Below are positions 11,127-22,744 of a stretch of 64,000 nucleotides of DNA, in pieces. The notes beneath the pieces are model-generated. The model saw only the letters and a list, made by a program, of their open reading frames with translations. It did no database searches and was not told the origin of the DNA. The DNA comes from Manduca sexta (lineage: Eukaryota; Arthropoda; Insecta; Lepidoptera; Sphingidae), in NCBI RefSeq assembly GCF_014839805.1, contig NC_051126.1:2116609-2180608 (forward strand). Reading direction: 5' to 3'. Position numbers and translations under genes: made by a program. Every line of letters begins with the position of its first letter. Position 1 is the first letter of the stretch.

Positions 11127-12651
11127 AGAGTTGTAATTTCTTAGTTACACCAGGGAAGATAGAGGATCTGGACGGTAACACAAGGACAAACAAATTAAAA
11201 ATTATTACGTCAGTACTCTGTGATCAAGTAATAACCTGGCAGTGTATTAGCTGCAAGCAAATTGTAACATGGGTCTATGACTTTTTTTCCATTTCGAAAT
11301 GTACAGTCAACAACAAAAGTTTCTAAACTAATTCAAATATTAAAAATACTTCTTTACATTCGAAATATTCTTTTTTTTATCTAATAGGAAGCAAACCTTT
11401 TAAAGTTTTTTTCAATGAAGTACTTACTAAATCCATTTTTGAGAGGCCACAAATATTTATAGGCGATTTAAAATTTAGAATATGTTCAGCTACTTTTATG
11501 TCTGACTGTACAGATAAATTTAATTAAGCCTTTAATTTTAATCCATTGATTGATCTCATACTAGGAAGTTAAGGGGATATACACTGTCCTAATACCGCAT
11601 TATAGAGTTCTCAAATTTCAGACAAAACTACAGCTTTATCAACAAAAACTAGATAAGATTTGTCAAGCTAGACATTCTTGTTAAATAAAAATAAACCAAC
11701 CCAAACACCAAACACGATCGCTTTTCGTCCGCACTCAAATATATAAAACACCTAGCCCGTTCCCACAGAACCCCAAAAGCAAACCCAACCGGAAAAGATT
11801 GCAGCAGCGGAAATCTTCGGACTGGCGCACAACAATGAGAAACTGGTCCATGTTTTAAGACAATTAATGAACCGGCGAGCCGGGACAAATCTGAGGCTTT
11901 TTTCGGCGGTAAATTAACCTGGCAACTTCGCGAGCTTGAATATTGGAAAGAGATGGAAATATTACAAAAACTGACATTCGAAAGAGGTGGAACAGAGACG
12001 GATTGATTAACGCTTTGATGTTTTAAAAATGGAATGAATATTTTTATTCGTTACTGCGCAAATTACTTTGGAAATAAACGTTTGTGATTCATTAAGTGTG
12101 TAATTTATACTTGCAGAAATAATGATAAAGTCCTCAATATCGATTGTATTATTGCTTGTTTGCTTATAAAGAGTGAATCATCCCGAAAGATTAAGGTCGA
12201 TTTTTGTTCAAATCTAACCTATTTCACAAGCCACTTATTCCATTAAACAAATTATAATTCCTATGCTTATTACCAAAATAATTTTAATATTACGTTCTAA
12301 ACACAAAGTACATTAGCATTTGAAGAGAATAATTAGCGGTCCGAGCTCGGGGCGACTGCGCGAACGAAACCCAAGTTTTAATTAGGCCGCTTTGTTAACT
12401 TAGATTAGTTATTGATAACCCTTCGTAGGGCCGCAATCGCGAGCTTATAACAACTCACAACTTTTATCGACGTCTTCGGTGGCCGAGGCTATTGTCTTTA
12501 ACGCTTTGTAAAATCAAGTGGCTGTGGGTTTTAAACTTGGACGATATTGCTGATTTCATGGTATTTTTGGTAATTTGTTTCTGATTGTACGGTTCTGTAA
12601 CTTACCCATGGCGATATTTTTTCTAAATGTGTGTGTTTTTTTATTGATTTG
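11127..12651. other. Unassigned DNA with CpG-bearing blocks
   Basis: No gene recognised. Blocks near 11690-11940 and 12340-12480 are GC-richer than their surroundings and are not seen elsewhere in the window. They could be conserved noncoding DNA, but nothing in them proves it. Confidence 0.45.
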
Positions 12652-12905
12652 AATGACCAGACGAACTTGCCGTTCACCTGATGATAAGCGATACAGTATT
12701 CCACTGCGCTCGCCATCCTGAGACATGAAATGTTAAGTCGCATTAAGTCCAGTAGTTACACTGGATACAATGTCCTTCAAACCGGAACACAATAGTGACT
12801 ACACACTGCTGCTTGGCTGCAGAAATAGACATAGCAGTGGTACCTACTCAAGCGGACTCTCACATATGAGAGTCCTACCATGAGTAAAAGGTCTTTTGGA
12901 TCGCA
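12652..12905 (+). repeat. Family J interspersed repeat
   Basis: Carries the blocks 'CACTGCTGCTTGGCTGCAGA', 'AATAGACATAGCAGTGGTA' and 'CTCACATATGAGAGTCCTAC', shared with the minus-strand copy near 21640-21870. Preceded by the common 'CACCTGATGATAAGCGAT' block. The type is common in Lepidoptera; element class unknown. Confidence 0.65.
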
Positions 12906-13596
12906 GTAGCGAGGTAAAATTTACAAAGAATAAGTACTATTGTAACACACGGGAATAAGACAGCATCTTATTATTAAAAATCATTTAACATGCTTGTTAG
13001 CCCTTGCTACAAACAAATATTTTAGAAATTTATTCCGTGAGATTTTAAATTCCGTATACACTAGTTCGTCAATACATTTGCTCCCCAATGGCTATATGTA
13101 ACATAAATAATAACATCAGCCGCGAAAGCAAACACCGTGAAGGGCCCCGACCCGGAAAAAGTACCGGGAACTCGTGCGGGTAAATTACGGTCCCTGGGGA
13201 ATGCCATACGGAATAATCGTGATGATTATGTATTCTTTGGCTTGGCTTAAGTGTTGGAGGAATTAGTACTGGAATTTATAGTTTGGTCAATTACTGAATA
13301 ATATTTTAATAAAATAATGTATTTACATTGTAACAAGTTACGATGTGGTTCATGGTTGTCATGTCTGCTAAAGATAAAAAATCCAAAATTAAAAACAAGA
13401 TTAAAAAATAATAATATTAAGTTCGGTCAATTATTAAAAAATGGTAGATATATTATTATTTAGCACGAAGAGCCCGGGTTGTTTGTTTGTGTAGTTTTTT
13501 TTTCCGAGGCCCAGCAATGTAACTTCACTATACCTGATAGTCTGATCGAAGTGTCAACCGTCAAAAGATACAAGAATTCCTTGATGGTTGGCTCAG
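12906..13596. other. Unassigned; GC-richer block near 13120-13210
   Basis: AT-rich, with one CpG-bearing block containing 'GGGCCCCGACCCGG'. The part from about 13490 to 13596 is probably the 3' UTR of the LINE remnant that follows on the minus strand. Confidence 0.45.
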
Positions 13597-13800
13597 TCAT
13601 GCCGTATACCAGCATAATTGCTTCTTCACGCTGCGCTTGAAAGACGCTAAGTTATAGGAAGGAGGGAACACGTATACTGGCAAACCATTCCGCAGCATGA
13701 TGTTGCGACACAGATATGAGTTTCCAAATCTTTTGGATCTCGCCAAGATGGAAGACACCACAAAGCTGTGGGTCTGCAAGCCAGCAGGCGTGGTTCTGGA
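13597..13800 (-). pseudogene. Fragment of a LINE ORF2 C-terminus
   Basis: On the minus strand about 66 residues are open and end at a TGA (complement at 13597-13599). The pattern is typical of the C-terminal tail of insect non-LTR retrotransposon ORF2 proteins: a Ser/Phe-Val-Val segment, an R.F.NSYL element, an N..P..VFP.SYNL element and an F.R.VKK tail. No endonuclease or RT remains, so this is a severely 5'-truncated insertion. It is not the same subfamily as the LINE at 1-4586, whose tail reads differently. Confidence rests on motif memory only. Confidence 0.6.
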
Positions 13801-14418
13801 AAGTTTTTTTTTATTTATGATAAGAATAATTTTAATTTAATGACTCTACTCACATTTGTTTCGAGTAGCTAGTATTCCAGCTTTACAAACTCAGTGTACA
13901 TTGACTATACAAGGTCATTTTGATATTGCGGTAATGAATGAAACTACATAATCTTCTTTTTTACTTCGACTAAAATTGTGTCAAAAAACATCCATGAATA
14001 ACAAATATTTTTGCCATAAATTCCAGTTTTAGTTTTCTGATTATTTGGTCATTTTATAGTTTAGTGTGTATATAAGCCTAACTGAGAGTATGATGTCGCC
14101 GCTTCGACAAATTATCTTTGATGCAGTAGTAGCTTTTGGGCTTGTAAAATTAAAAATATTTTTTATTAATATTTATTTAGTTCTAATCTTATACTTTTTT
14201 TATTTAATATATATGGTTAGAATATTTTATTATATTTTAGTTTCTGTATAGTTTCTGAGGTATGGTTGGTCTCATAAATAAAACTTACTTTTAACTTCAC
14301 ATTACTACGTCCTGATATGAAACAGACTTTAATTAGGCCAACTATAAAAAATAAGTTACATTTTCGTGGTTCTGTATTTGCATTACTCCCTAAAGTAAAT
14401 ATAATATTTCAACGAGAA
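13801..14418. other. Unassigned AT-rich DNA
   Basis: No recognised gene or repeat. Confidence 0.5.
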
Positions 14419-14625
14419 ACAGAGCCTCGGTGGCTAGTGGTAATACGTGGTACGACGACCGCTGTAAGGTCTTTGGTTCCATTCCTGGAATAGGCAGTGA
14501 TATTGGGTTTTTCTACTTCATATTAGCCCGGGATCAGGTATTTGTCCCCGATATGGCGATAGACTCGCTCCCTATCACATCACGGAGCAGAATACACTGC
14601 TGAAAGTGGGTGAACTAGTTGCGGA
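14419..14625 (+). mobile_element. SINE-B, tRNA-derived
   Basis: The head 'GCCTCGGTGGCTAGTGGTAA' is tRNA-like, with a weak box B (TTGGTTCCATTCC). The diagnostic body follows: 'GATATTGGGTTTTTCTAC', 'GATATGGCGATAGACTCGC', 'CCCTATCACATCACGG' and 'AGTGGGTGAACTAGTTGC'. Other copies: 15770, 22745, 31370, 44500, 60580; variants 46830, 50060. Confidence 0.75.
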
Positions 14626-14741
14626 CTAGTAGCATTTGTACGAACATCCGTTCTCTTGCTATTTTTTATAAGGCCACAGCAAAAGCAACTCCACTGCATC
14701 TGATAAGTGAAATGAGGTCCAGTAGTATGTCGACTGACATG

Positions 14742-15037
14742 AATAATAATAATAATGATAATATCAGCCCTGTATTATATACTTGCCCACTGCTGAGCAC
14801 GGGCCTCCTCTACTACTGAGAGGGATTAGGCCTTAGTCCACCACGCTGGCCTAGTGCGGATTGGTAGACTTCACACACCTTCGAAATTCCTACAGAGAAC
14901 TTCTCAGATGTGCAGGTTTCCTCACGATGTTTTCCTTCACCGTTAAAGCGAACGATAAATTCACAAAGAATACACACATGATTTTAGAAAAGTCAGAGGT
15001 GTGTGCCCTTGGGATTTAACTAGGCTATCGTCGCTTC
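14742..15037 (-). mobile_element. SINE-A with deletion of the box B region
   Basis: The body is typical on the minus strand with its AAT tail at 14742. However, 'GGGATTTAACTAGGCTATCG' joins the body straight to box A, removing about 45 bases including box B. Short AAC repeats at the junction suggest a microhomology deletion. Confidence 0.85.
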
Positions 15038-15041
15038 ATGA

Positions 15042-15250
15042 ATGTCGAATGTTATTTAGACATATAAGCGCTTTTCATATACTTGCATGATTTTTGATTT
15101 ATAAACAAAACAGCAACAAATGAACTATTATAGTTAACTGTTATACATTAATGTCAAATGTTATTTTGACTTATAAACGCTTTTCATATACCTATTTGCA
15201 TATTTATAATCAAAACAGTAACCTCAACGGACTTTTATAATTAATGGGTA
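15042..15250. repeat. 109-bp direct duplication
   Basis: Two diverged copies start at 15042 (ATGTCGAATG) and 15151 (ATGTCAAATG). Both contain 'CGCTTTTCATATAC' and an 'AAAACAG.AAC' end. Confidence 0.8.
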
Positions 15251-15769
15251 ACTTTACCTTCCATCTACGCGTTTTAATAATCGTCGCAGCCACCGATAGT
15301 TTGGTGAAATCTTCGTAAAGATTGCTGGAATTGGTATTTAACCGTCCCACATTAGTATTCCGGGCGACAATAGCAATATATTGTGACCAGTGTCTGCACC
15401 AATCACGCGTAAAACCAACTTATCCAATAACATACCGCGCCGGTATTCCGGAACACGCAAACTTTCACGTTAACGTTGTCTCGTGATTTATTATTTATGA
15501 ATATAAGGTAATCATTTGGAAATATTTGTTTATAAATAAATTGGAATGAGTAGCCCTAGCAATCATTGATTAGTAATTTTTTTTAGTTATAAATGCTAGA
15601 ATCGCGAAGGTGAATGGAAGTGAACAATATTTACATAAAACTATATTTATTACAATTGTTTAAGTGATTTTCACAAATGATGATTAATTTGACTATAGAA
15701 AAATGTTAAACGCGGCGCAACGCATAGCAATCAGTATCAAATAAAACTCCCCAATGTGTAAAAAATGGA
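15251..15769. other. Unassigned DNA
   Basis: Includes a GC-richer block near 15270-15480; no gene or repeat recognised. Confidence 0.45.
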
Positions 15770-15862
15770 CATGGGTTCGCCTCCTATCATATCATGAGAC
15801 CGAATACACAGGAGGAAAGAGAGTGCACTAACTACGCCTCTGTCTACCTTTTGGGAATAAAA
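15770..15862 (+). mobile_element. SINE-B fragment
   Basis: Body and 3' portion only: 'TCCTATCATATCATGAGACC', 'CTACGCCTCTGTCTACC' and 'TTTTGGGAATAAAA'. No tRNA head. Confidence 0.6.
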
Positions 15863-16716
15863 CTTGAGTATGTGTTTAGGAACATTTTAAACATATTCAA
15901 TCTTACTTATAAAAAAATTGATAAAGTATGCTTAGTAAAAACACAAATTTACTCGATCAGCTGTGAGTCAAAACCCAACATCTTGCATCCTAGTAAGGTT
16001 TAAACTAGGAACCGGTGTTTGACAGCAATTATTAACCACCTCTTAAAGCTAAAATAAATAAGTAAGACTGTATATTTAAAGATGCCACTCATAAATATTT
16101 AAAAATCTCACACCGGAAAATATCTTGCAGATTCAGACAGCACTCCCAAACCGGCAATACGCTTTAAGCGGAACTTTCGCTCTATCGATATCTCTCATTT
16201 CGACATAGTATATCGATCATTGCGCATCCGTAATAGGGACGCGGTTCGCCGTCAATTCGCATTCACAACACGTCGTCTGTTCCGATAGAAACCGTATCTT
16301 ACGTTATTAATATCGAGCTTTATTTTTTTCATTAAACCCCGTGGCCCCTTATATTTATTTTTGGTTATAATGTCGGATGGTTATAAATATGGCCCGCATT
16401 GTGTCGTATATTTTTTTATAATTAACTTATTTAATAATCAAAAGCAGTCATTCTTGAAATAAAGCGAACTTACGTGCAAGGATTTAGACAATGCAAATAT
16501 AATATTATACGCATTATAAGTACTGAAAAACAGCGTTGTGTTGTGGTTCGCACCACATCACAACATTATGCTGAGTGGTTACCTACCGGTCACAGCTGCG
16601 ACCAGCTATTTTTAATTATTATTTGTAATTAAGGTACATTGAGCTTGTTTATGTTGCGACTGTGTCTAATAAATCGTTTTTCTTTCTTGCTTTCTAAAAT
16701 AAATGGGATAGTTTGT
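15863..16716. other. Unassigned DNA with CpG-bearing block near 16130-16310
   Basis: The block carries two ATCGAT motifs ('CTATCGATATC', 'TATATCGATCA') and is rich in CpG. A promoter is possible but no downstream coding exon is visible. Confidence 0.4.
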
Positions 16717-17000
16717 GAATATATTTGAATGTTAGTTAGAAGCAAACGCAGAAACAGCTGAACGGATTTAGATGTTATTTGGCATACGCGTAGTCCATGT
16801 CCTGGATTAAAACATAGGCTACTTATTATCCCAGTAATTTAATACCACGAGAAATAATTAGATTTATAATATATTTTTAAATAATTAGCCCTGACGTTGC
16901 ATTGGTGGTGCTAGAAATTGCTACAGTATTTTAAGGACTTTTATATCGGAAAGGCCTACACGGGCGAAGCTGTAAGCGACATCTATTTATTCAATAAACA
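16717..17000 (+). repeat. Degraded repeat, possible Helitron remnant
   Basis: 'CAGCTGAACGGATTTAGATG', an 'AAACATAGGCTACTT' block, and near its end 'ACACGGGCGAAGCTG' with an AT-rich middle. This is a pattern common in lepidopteran CTAG-ended elements; the terminus is eroded. Confidence 0.5.
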
Positions 17001-17184
17001 TATTTGAAACTTCACCACAATGTCAGTGTAATGATCGTAGTGCATTACCACGCCGTACTTTAATTCAGATCTCTTATGATCAGCGATGGTGATAATGATT
17101 GTCCCTTAAGTTACATGACCTGGTTTCGGAACACCTAGAGGTATTAACCTGTATTGGCAGGCATCTGACTGCAATTATACAGAG

Positions 17185-17490
17185 TAATAATATTAGCTCT
17201 GTATTATATACTATCCTACTGCTGGGCTCGGGCTTCCTCTACTACTGAGAGGGATTAGGGCTTAGTCCACCACGCTGCGTAGTGCGGACTGATCGACTAC
17301 ACACACCTTCAAAATGATTATAGATAACTTCTCAGGCAGGTTTCCTTACGATATTTACTTTCACCCTTGAAGCAAATAATTAACTAACAAAGAATACACA
17401 AATAATTTCAGAAAAGTTGGAGGTGTGTTTGAACCTGCGAACATTCGTCTCGGCAGTCCGTTCCACAATCAAGTAGGCTATGGGCGCTTA
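17185..17490 (-). mobile_element. SINE-A, diverged
   Basis: Minus-strand copy with the tail at 17185 and the box A complement near 17470-17485. The 'CTTGGGATTTGAA' region is shortened. Confidence 0.8.
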
Positions 17491-18744
17491 CTGCAATTAC
17501 GTTATACCGTTTAAACATTCATACAGCAAATCAAGTAATTCAAAGATCCACAAGCGTTAACCTACTTAAACATAAACGCATTCCGCTTGAACTCACTTTG
17601 TGAAAAAAAAATACAAAAAACTTTGGGAATACTTGACAAATGAACTTCTTTATTTTCCTAACCAATGTCCACTTGACATTATCCAACAGAAATCTCAAAT
17701 AAAGCTAACAGGTTCTTTGGACACGTAATAAAACACCAAGGTAGGCGTATCCTATGCCAACATTGCTATCTGACACGGCGGTATGCGAAACTCAACCTTA
17801 TTCCCCTCGCAATAAGGGCGACGGGATCTGGGTGACAATTTAAGAAAACCAAACAAAAATAACGTGTCCGTTGGTGGATTTGGCCTCTCGCTTCGTTACC
17901 CCGAGAGACCGCAATTGTGACGCTTTATATTTTTCCTCTTAGGCGCCTTAAATTCTATTTTAGAATTACGAGTGATTTTCCCAATGTTAAAATATAAAAT
18001 GTAAATTAGGAACTGTTTTGTTTTTATTTTATCCGGAACTAACTTCTACTCGCGTCGCCACCCGCGATACCGACCACTGAAAAAAGAGCCAACGATATCA
18101 GTAAAAATATTGGCCACACTTTCGTCAGTAAGTGCTCCAGTAATGGTCACAACTACCCATAAACAGGCGCAACACTAAAAAAACTTCTAATATGCAAGCA
18201 TTACTTGGTACCATATCGCGTTCGTCACCCATTCATCATAAAGCTAAGAAGGAGTAAAAAAAAATTTCGATACATGAAATTAATGTTTTTCGATTCAAAA
18301 CAAGTAAGCTAGGAATTAAATATCACCGGATATTACAACGTTTCTATGTACCATTTGATGCATGAATAGAATTATAATTAATATAATATGATACTATATC
18401 TCTTCCATCAACATTATAATACCTTCGAAAGATAAATTAAGAGGCAACCGTGAATTGTCTTCTGATTATTACAAACTTGAAAAGTTTAAATCTTATTTTT
18501 TCAACATAAAAAATACATAGAACCTTGTAAAAGTAAGCCAGCGATATAGCAATAGGCTCACTATCACATCGTAGGATGGGAGTACATAAATAACACCTCT
18601 ATCCCCGAAAGGTTAGGAAGAGGCGCAACTAGTGGTGTAGGTACTTCGACGAATTTATGTCTCACCCTATGACGCGAGTACCAATTCTTATATCTAGCTG
18701 CTTGTAATCAAATTTAAGAACCAATGCAAATGTTTAATAGAAAA
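17491..18744. other. Mostly unassigned; possible SINE-B traces near 18540-18660
   Basis: Phrases such as 'CACTATCACATCGTAGGATG' and 'AGAGGCGCAACTAGTGGTG' near 18540-18660 recall SINE-B but are scrambled. The rest shows no gene. Confidence 0.4.
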
Positions 18745-18839
18745 ACTCAGCGGATGACCAACACCTCAGCCCCCCCCCCCCCCGTGACCATAAATGCTGC
18801 AAACTCTTCGAAACGTCGGGAGAAAACTAAAATATTAAA
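18745..18839 (-). repeat. Family D repeat, left part (split by a SINE)
   Basis: 'GATGACCAACACCTCAG', a run of 14 C (18770-18783), then 'CGAAACGTCGGGAGAAAAC'. It continues at 19187 after the SINE insertion. The C run has expanded relative to the copy at 45535 (CCGCCCC). Confidence 0.8.
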
Positions 18840-19186
18840 TAATAACTAAATAATAATAATATCAGCCCTGTATTATATACTTGCCCATGACTGAGCACGG
18901 GCCTCCTCTACTACTGAGAGGCGATTAGGCCTTAGTCCATCACGCTGGCCTAGTGCAGGTTGGTAGACTTCACACACCTTCGAAATTCCTATGAAGAACT
19001 TCTCAGATGTGCAGGTTTCCTCACGATGTTTTCCTTCACCGTTAAAGCGAACGATGAATTCACAAAGAATACACACATGATTTTAGAAAAGTCAGAGGTG
19101 TGTGCCCTTGGGATTTGAACCTGCGGACATTCGTCTTGGCAGTCCGTTCCACAACCAACTAGGCTATCGCCGCTTATATCGTTTTT
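18840..19186 (-). mobile_element. SINE-A inserted into a family D repeat, with target duplication
   Basis: A full-length minus-strand SINE-A (recognisable core 18850-19175). The 10-base AAATATTAAA occurs at 18830-18839 and again at 19187-19196. In the uninterrupted family D copies this sequence is present once, so it is a target-site duplication. Confidence 0.9.
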
Positions 19187-19270
19187 AAATATTAAAACCC
19201 CGATAAAATTCGAAAAATAGTTTTATTTTAGTGTCCAACATCTGCGTAAACATAAGAAATCATTACTAAA
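19187..19270 (-). repeat. Family D repeat, right part
   Basis: Resumes with 'ATTAAAACCCCGATAAAAT', 'CGAAAAATAG' and the end block 'GCGTAAACATAAGAAATC'. Confidence 0.8.
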
Positions 19271-20005
19271 AACTCACATAAATATTTAGGTTGCCAAGAA
19301 TATTGAACCCGGACCTCACGATTCAAGAAACCAACAACCATAATGATAGACGAACGTGGATACCTAATCAAAAGGTCTTCCTAACTTATTTCTGCAGCTC
19401 AAAAGCCAACAGAATAGGAAGCAAAGTTATAAAATAAATTCCAAACACTCAAGAGAATATGATAAATTGTTGACAATTACCAACGTTTAAAAGACATCGC
19501 TACAGCCCAAAATGAGCTGAACTATCACAAAATATCTAAGATTAATTAACCCTCGTAACATCCCTTTAATGAAAAGGGTAGGGAGGGCATTAAGAGATTA
19601 ATTCCAGAAAGAATCCCTGGGGACTTTTTGTATAGGAAATCTTATTTACTTCAAGTAAGTTCTTAAAGTGGTGCAAGGCATAAACTTTCGCTATGTTGAA
19701 ATTTATTTGTTTAGCAAGTTCTATTCGTGGTTTGCTAGCATCATTGTCTTTATCCGAAATAAAAGTAACAGCTAAATATAAAATACCCACTGCAGATGTT
19801 TATAACATCTATTAATTTAAAATATATTCATAAAATATTAGTACAATTATTTTTGACACGTTTGAAAGCTTCTAGAATTATGGATGTTTGTAGGCGGTGG
19901 AGTTAACATCAACATTGATCTGATTTGAATATTTTTTGTGTCCTTTAAAAACAGTCTTAAAATCATAATAAAAAAATCCTAATTTAAGTCTTTGTTAATA
20001 GATCA
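19271..20005. other. Unassigned DNA
   Basis: No gene or repeat recognised. A 66-codon minus frame at 19590-19790 has no recognisable features. Confidence 0.5.
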
Positions 20006-20225
20006 CTTTGTTTATGTCCCAACGCTCCTCCGCGCCTCTGCCTTCACTATGCCAAGGGATTCCACAATTCCATTCGAAGGTTTCCCACAGTTTTGACAGC
20101 AGAGACGTAGACATCTACTCTAAAAAAGAACTGTGTCGACTGATGAGACGACAATGTCATATCAGTCGATATTCTACCGGGACATCTCTACTTACCATCA
20201 AGTGTCATGAATCGCAGTAAAATAT
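20006..20225 (+). repeat. Possible family B relative
   Basis: Contains 'CAAGGGATTCCACAATTCCA' and 'GAAGGTTTCCCACAG', recalling the end of family B. Later 'GTGTCGACTGATGAGACGAC' and 'CTTACCATCAAGTG' recall family C. A mosaic of degraded pieces. Confidence 0.4.
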
Positions 20226-20246
20226 TCATATGTATACTTCTTTAAA

Positions 20247-20560
20247 GCGGCGATACCCTAGTTGGGGTGGAACGGACTGCCGAGACAAATGTCCGCAGGT
20301 TCAAATCCCAAGGGCACACACCTCTGATTTTTCTAAAATAATTATGTGTGTATTCTTTGTAAATTATCGCTTGCTTTAACGATTAAGGAAAACATCGTGA
20401 GGAAACCTGCATTTCTGAGAAATTCTCTATAGGAATTTTGTGTGAAGTCTACCAATCCGCACTAGGCCAGCGTGGTAGACTAAGGCTTAATCCCTCTCAG
20501 TAGTTAGAGGAGGCCCGTGCCCAGCAGTGGGACAGTATATAATACAGGGCTGATATTATT
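20247..20560 (+). mobile_element. SINE-A with target-site duplication
   Basis: Sense copy: GCGGCGATACCCTAGTTGGG head, box B GGTTCAAATCC, AATACAGGGCTGATATTATT end. Flanked by TATACTTCTTTAAA (20233-20246) and TATACCTCTTTAAA (20561-20574), a 14-base duplication with one mismatch. Confidence 0.93.
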
Positions 20561-20589
20561 TATACCTCTTTAAACTGTGTTATCGTGTT

Positions 20590-21000
20590 TAAAAAGAACT
20601 ACCAGTGCCGAAGGGTCCTTGTAATCCGATTCCCGCCAGCTTTCTTTTCATAACTTATGTAAAATCTAATTTTCATTGATTTACAAATACGCATTTATGC
20701 ATATCAGTAGTACCTATATGTTTTGTCGGGTTCCCCGAAAATGTTATGTATTTTATATATTAATATTTGTGTTTATATTTATATTGTTTTTCATGATTAT
20801 TGATTATGTCCGTGTATATACTTGTATTTTTTTGCTATGTTATTTTTAAAACTTTTTATTCCCATATAATATATATATTTTACACCTACCTATATTATTC
20901 TCGTCTCTGCATCACCCAAAGGTAGATTGGTAGAGAATGCCTTTGGCATTAAATCCGCATTTACATTGGTGTATATAAAGTGTAAAATAAATAAATAAAA
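20590..21000 (+). repeat. Family H/G repeat ending in AATAAATAAA
   Basis: The left part ('AGTGCCGAAGGGTCC', 'CGATTCCCGCCAGCTTTC') matches 50635-50840. The right part ('TGCATCACCCAAAGG', 'GAATGCCTTTGGCATTAAAT') matches 35065 and 62700 and ends in AAATAAATAAATAAA. This is probably the 3' end of a LINE or SINE. Confidence 0.6.
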
Positions 21001-21639
21001 TGTCACCCTTCGCTACTGGTGTCCGCTGGTCTCATATGGCTCGCGACACCATCAGCTAGTAGCGAATTTGATCATACCGCGAAGTCGGACGCTCCAGGTT
21101 GATTTTTATAGAAGGTTGAATTGAGAGCGTATTTTCACTTACTTTATCGACAAAGGAGTAAACACAGGTAAGCTTCTATCTACTTTACGTTCATAATGGA
21201 TTTCTGAGAGATCACTTTTAGAGATCTTATGACTTCTTCTATTGTACTTTTGTGGTTATTTTTTAGCATGTGTAAGTTATTGAATCGTTAGTGGTCCACT
21301 CACAGTATCAAAGGAATTTTGGTACGTAACGGACCTTTAAAAGGAATAGATAGGTCTTTGTCATATATTCAATCAGTGTGCGAAAAAGAAAAGAATAATA
21401 TTCAAGTTGGTATTGTACAAAGTATTGGTATTTATTAAGTATCATCACAGTCGAATCGGGCCATTCTACTCATTTTTAAACTTTTGTCACCTAAAGAACG
21501 CTGAATATGCTTTCAAAGTAAAAGTATAGTAATGAATCAAGAAATCGGGAGGATGTGTGAACCTCCTTAATTCTCATTCAACGCGAAACGCAATAGCAAA
21601 CTGTCCATTAGTTTTTATATTGTTTCCGATCTGGTACCA
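21001..21639. other. Unassigned DNA
   Basis: No gene or repeat recognised. Confidence 0.5.
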
Positions 21640-21870
21640 CGTACTAGATCGATTTACTGATGGTAGATCTCTCGTATGCGAGGGGCCGTCTGCATAGCTA
21701 TTACCGCAATGTCTATTTTTACCACCAAGCAGCAGTGAGCGTGGACTGTTGTGTTCCGATTTGAAGATATTAAAGCCAGTGTAATTAGCGGTCCCAGAGT
21801 AACTAGTGCAATGGGGTACCACGCAATTGTAATTCAAAATTCTTTATGGTGTTGCTACTGTTTATGGGCT
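21640..21870 (-). repeat. Family J interspersed repeat
   Basis: On the minus strand it reads 'GTGGTACCCCATTGCAC', 'CACTGCTGCTTGG' and 'CATACGAGAGATCTACCA', as in the plus copy at 12652. The 87-codon frame here comes from the repeat and is not a gene. Confidence 0.65.
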
Positions 21871-22336
21871 GTCGTATTGCTTACCACCAGGCAAAAAAAA
21901 ATCAGATGAACCAGCTCATTCATGATCTTCTAGACAAAGTATAAGCCCTGCTTCTAGCAGTTTATCATATAGCGTTATTATATATGTCACTGTAAACTGG
22001 ATGGGTCATTTTACATTGTCCTGCTGTAAACAATCTAACATCGTTTAGAAAAGAGGCTGTAGTTATTTTTGTACAAAAACTTTTGTTTTTATGTAACGAG
22101 GAATACCCAGAACTACTAATCAGCGTTAAAGTATAATTAAAACTTATTCTTTACGGTCTGAATTAGAGTATTTTGTTTTATTACCAAGTTTGTTTACGAC
22201 ACACGGTCTGTTAGTTCGGCGAATAAAAAGAACATTTTCCTTAACTCTTTGTAAAAGGTCTGGGTTTTTTTTTTGGGAATTTTGGAGGATTTAGTTTAAT
22301 TTAATAACGTTAGCTTCGACTGACTATTAACTTTGA
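21871..22336. other. Unassigned AT-rich DNA
   Basis: The first 160 bases may be a continuation of the neighbouring repeat; nothing else recognised. Confidence 0.45.
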
Positions 22337-22545
22337 ATAATAATATTAGTACTAATCCTGAATTATACACTATCCTATCGCTAAGCATGGGCCTCCTCTA
22401 CTACTGAGAACATTTAGGCCTTAGTCCACCACGCTGGCCTAATGCGGGTTTCGATTCCTCACGATATTTTTCTTCATCGATAAAGCGAGAGATAATCGTT
22501 AAACAATACACACGTAGCTACGAAAACTTTAATATGCCTTGGGTT
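22337..22545 (-). mobile_element. SINE-A, degraded and truncated
   Basis: The tail and body (GGCCTCCTCTACTACTGAGA, GGCCTTAGTCCACCACGCTG) are clear. The middle is deleted and the tRNA head is lost. Confidence 0.78.
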
Positions 22546-22744
22546 TTATACTAGCAGATCTTCAATGCAATCCAATCCATGCCAAAATATGGTAATTAAA
22601 ATTTAAAAATAAATGTACAGAATTTATTTAAAAATCATATCACTCCAGATTATAATTAATAAATCACACGAATCCCAAAATAATAAATCGGATGTAGGTA
22701 TTAACTCAAAAATACATTTTATTATCACCATCATCATCAACGAA

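Noticed and set aside
16130..16310. Promoter with paired ATCGAT motifs
   Set aside because: No downstream exon, TATA or initiator context could be tied to it; kept only as a note.
21574..21837. 87-codon minus frame with a Cys/His start (zinc-finger-like)
   Set aside because: The DNA is the family J repeat, also present at 12652 without this frame intact.
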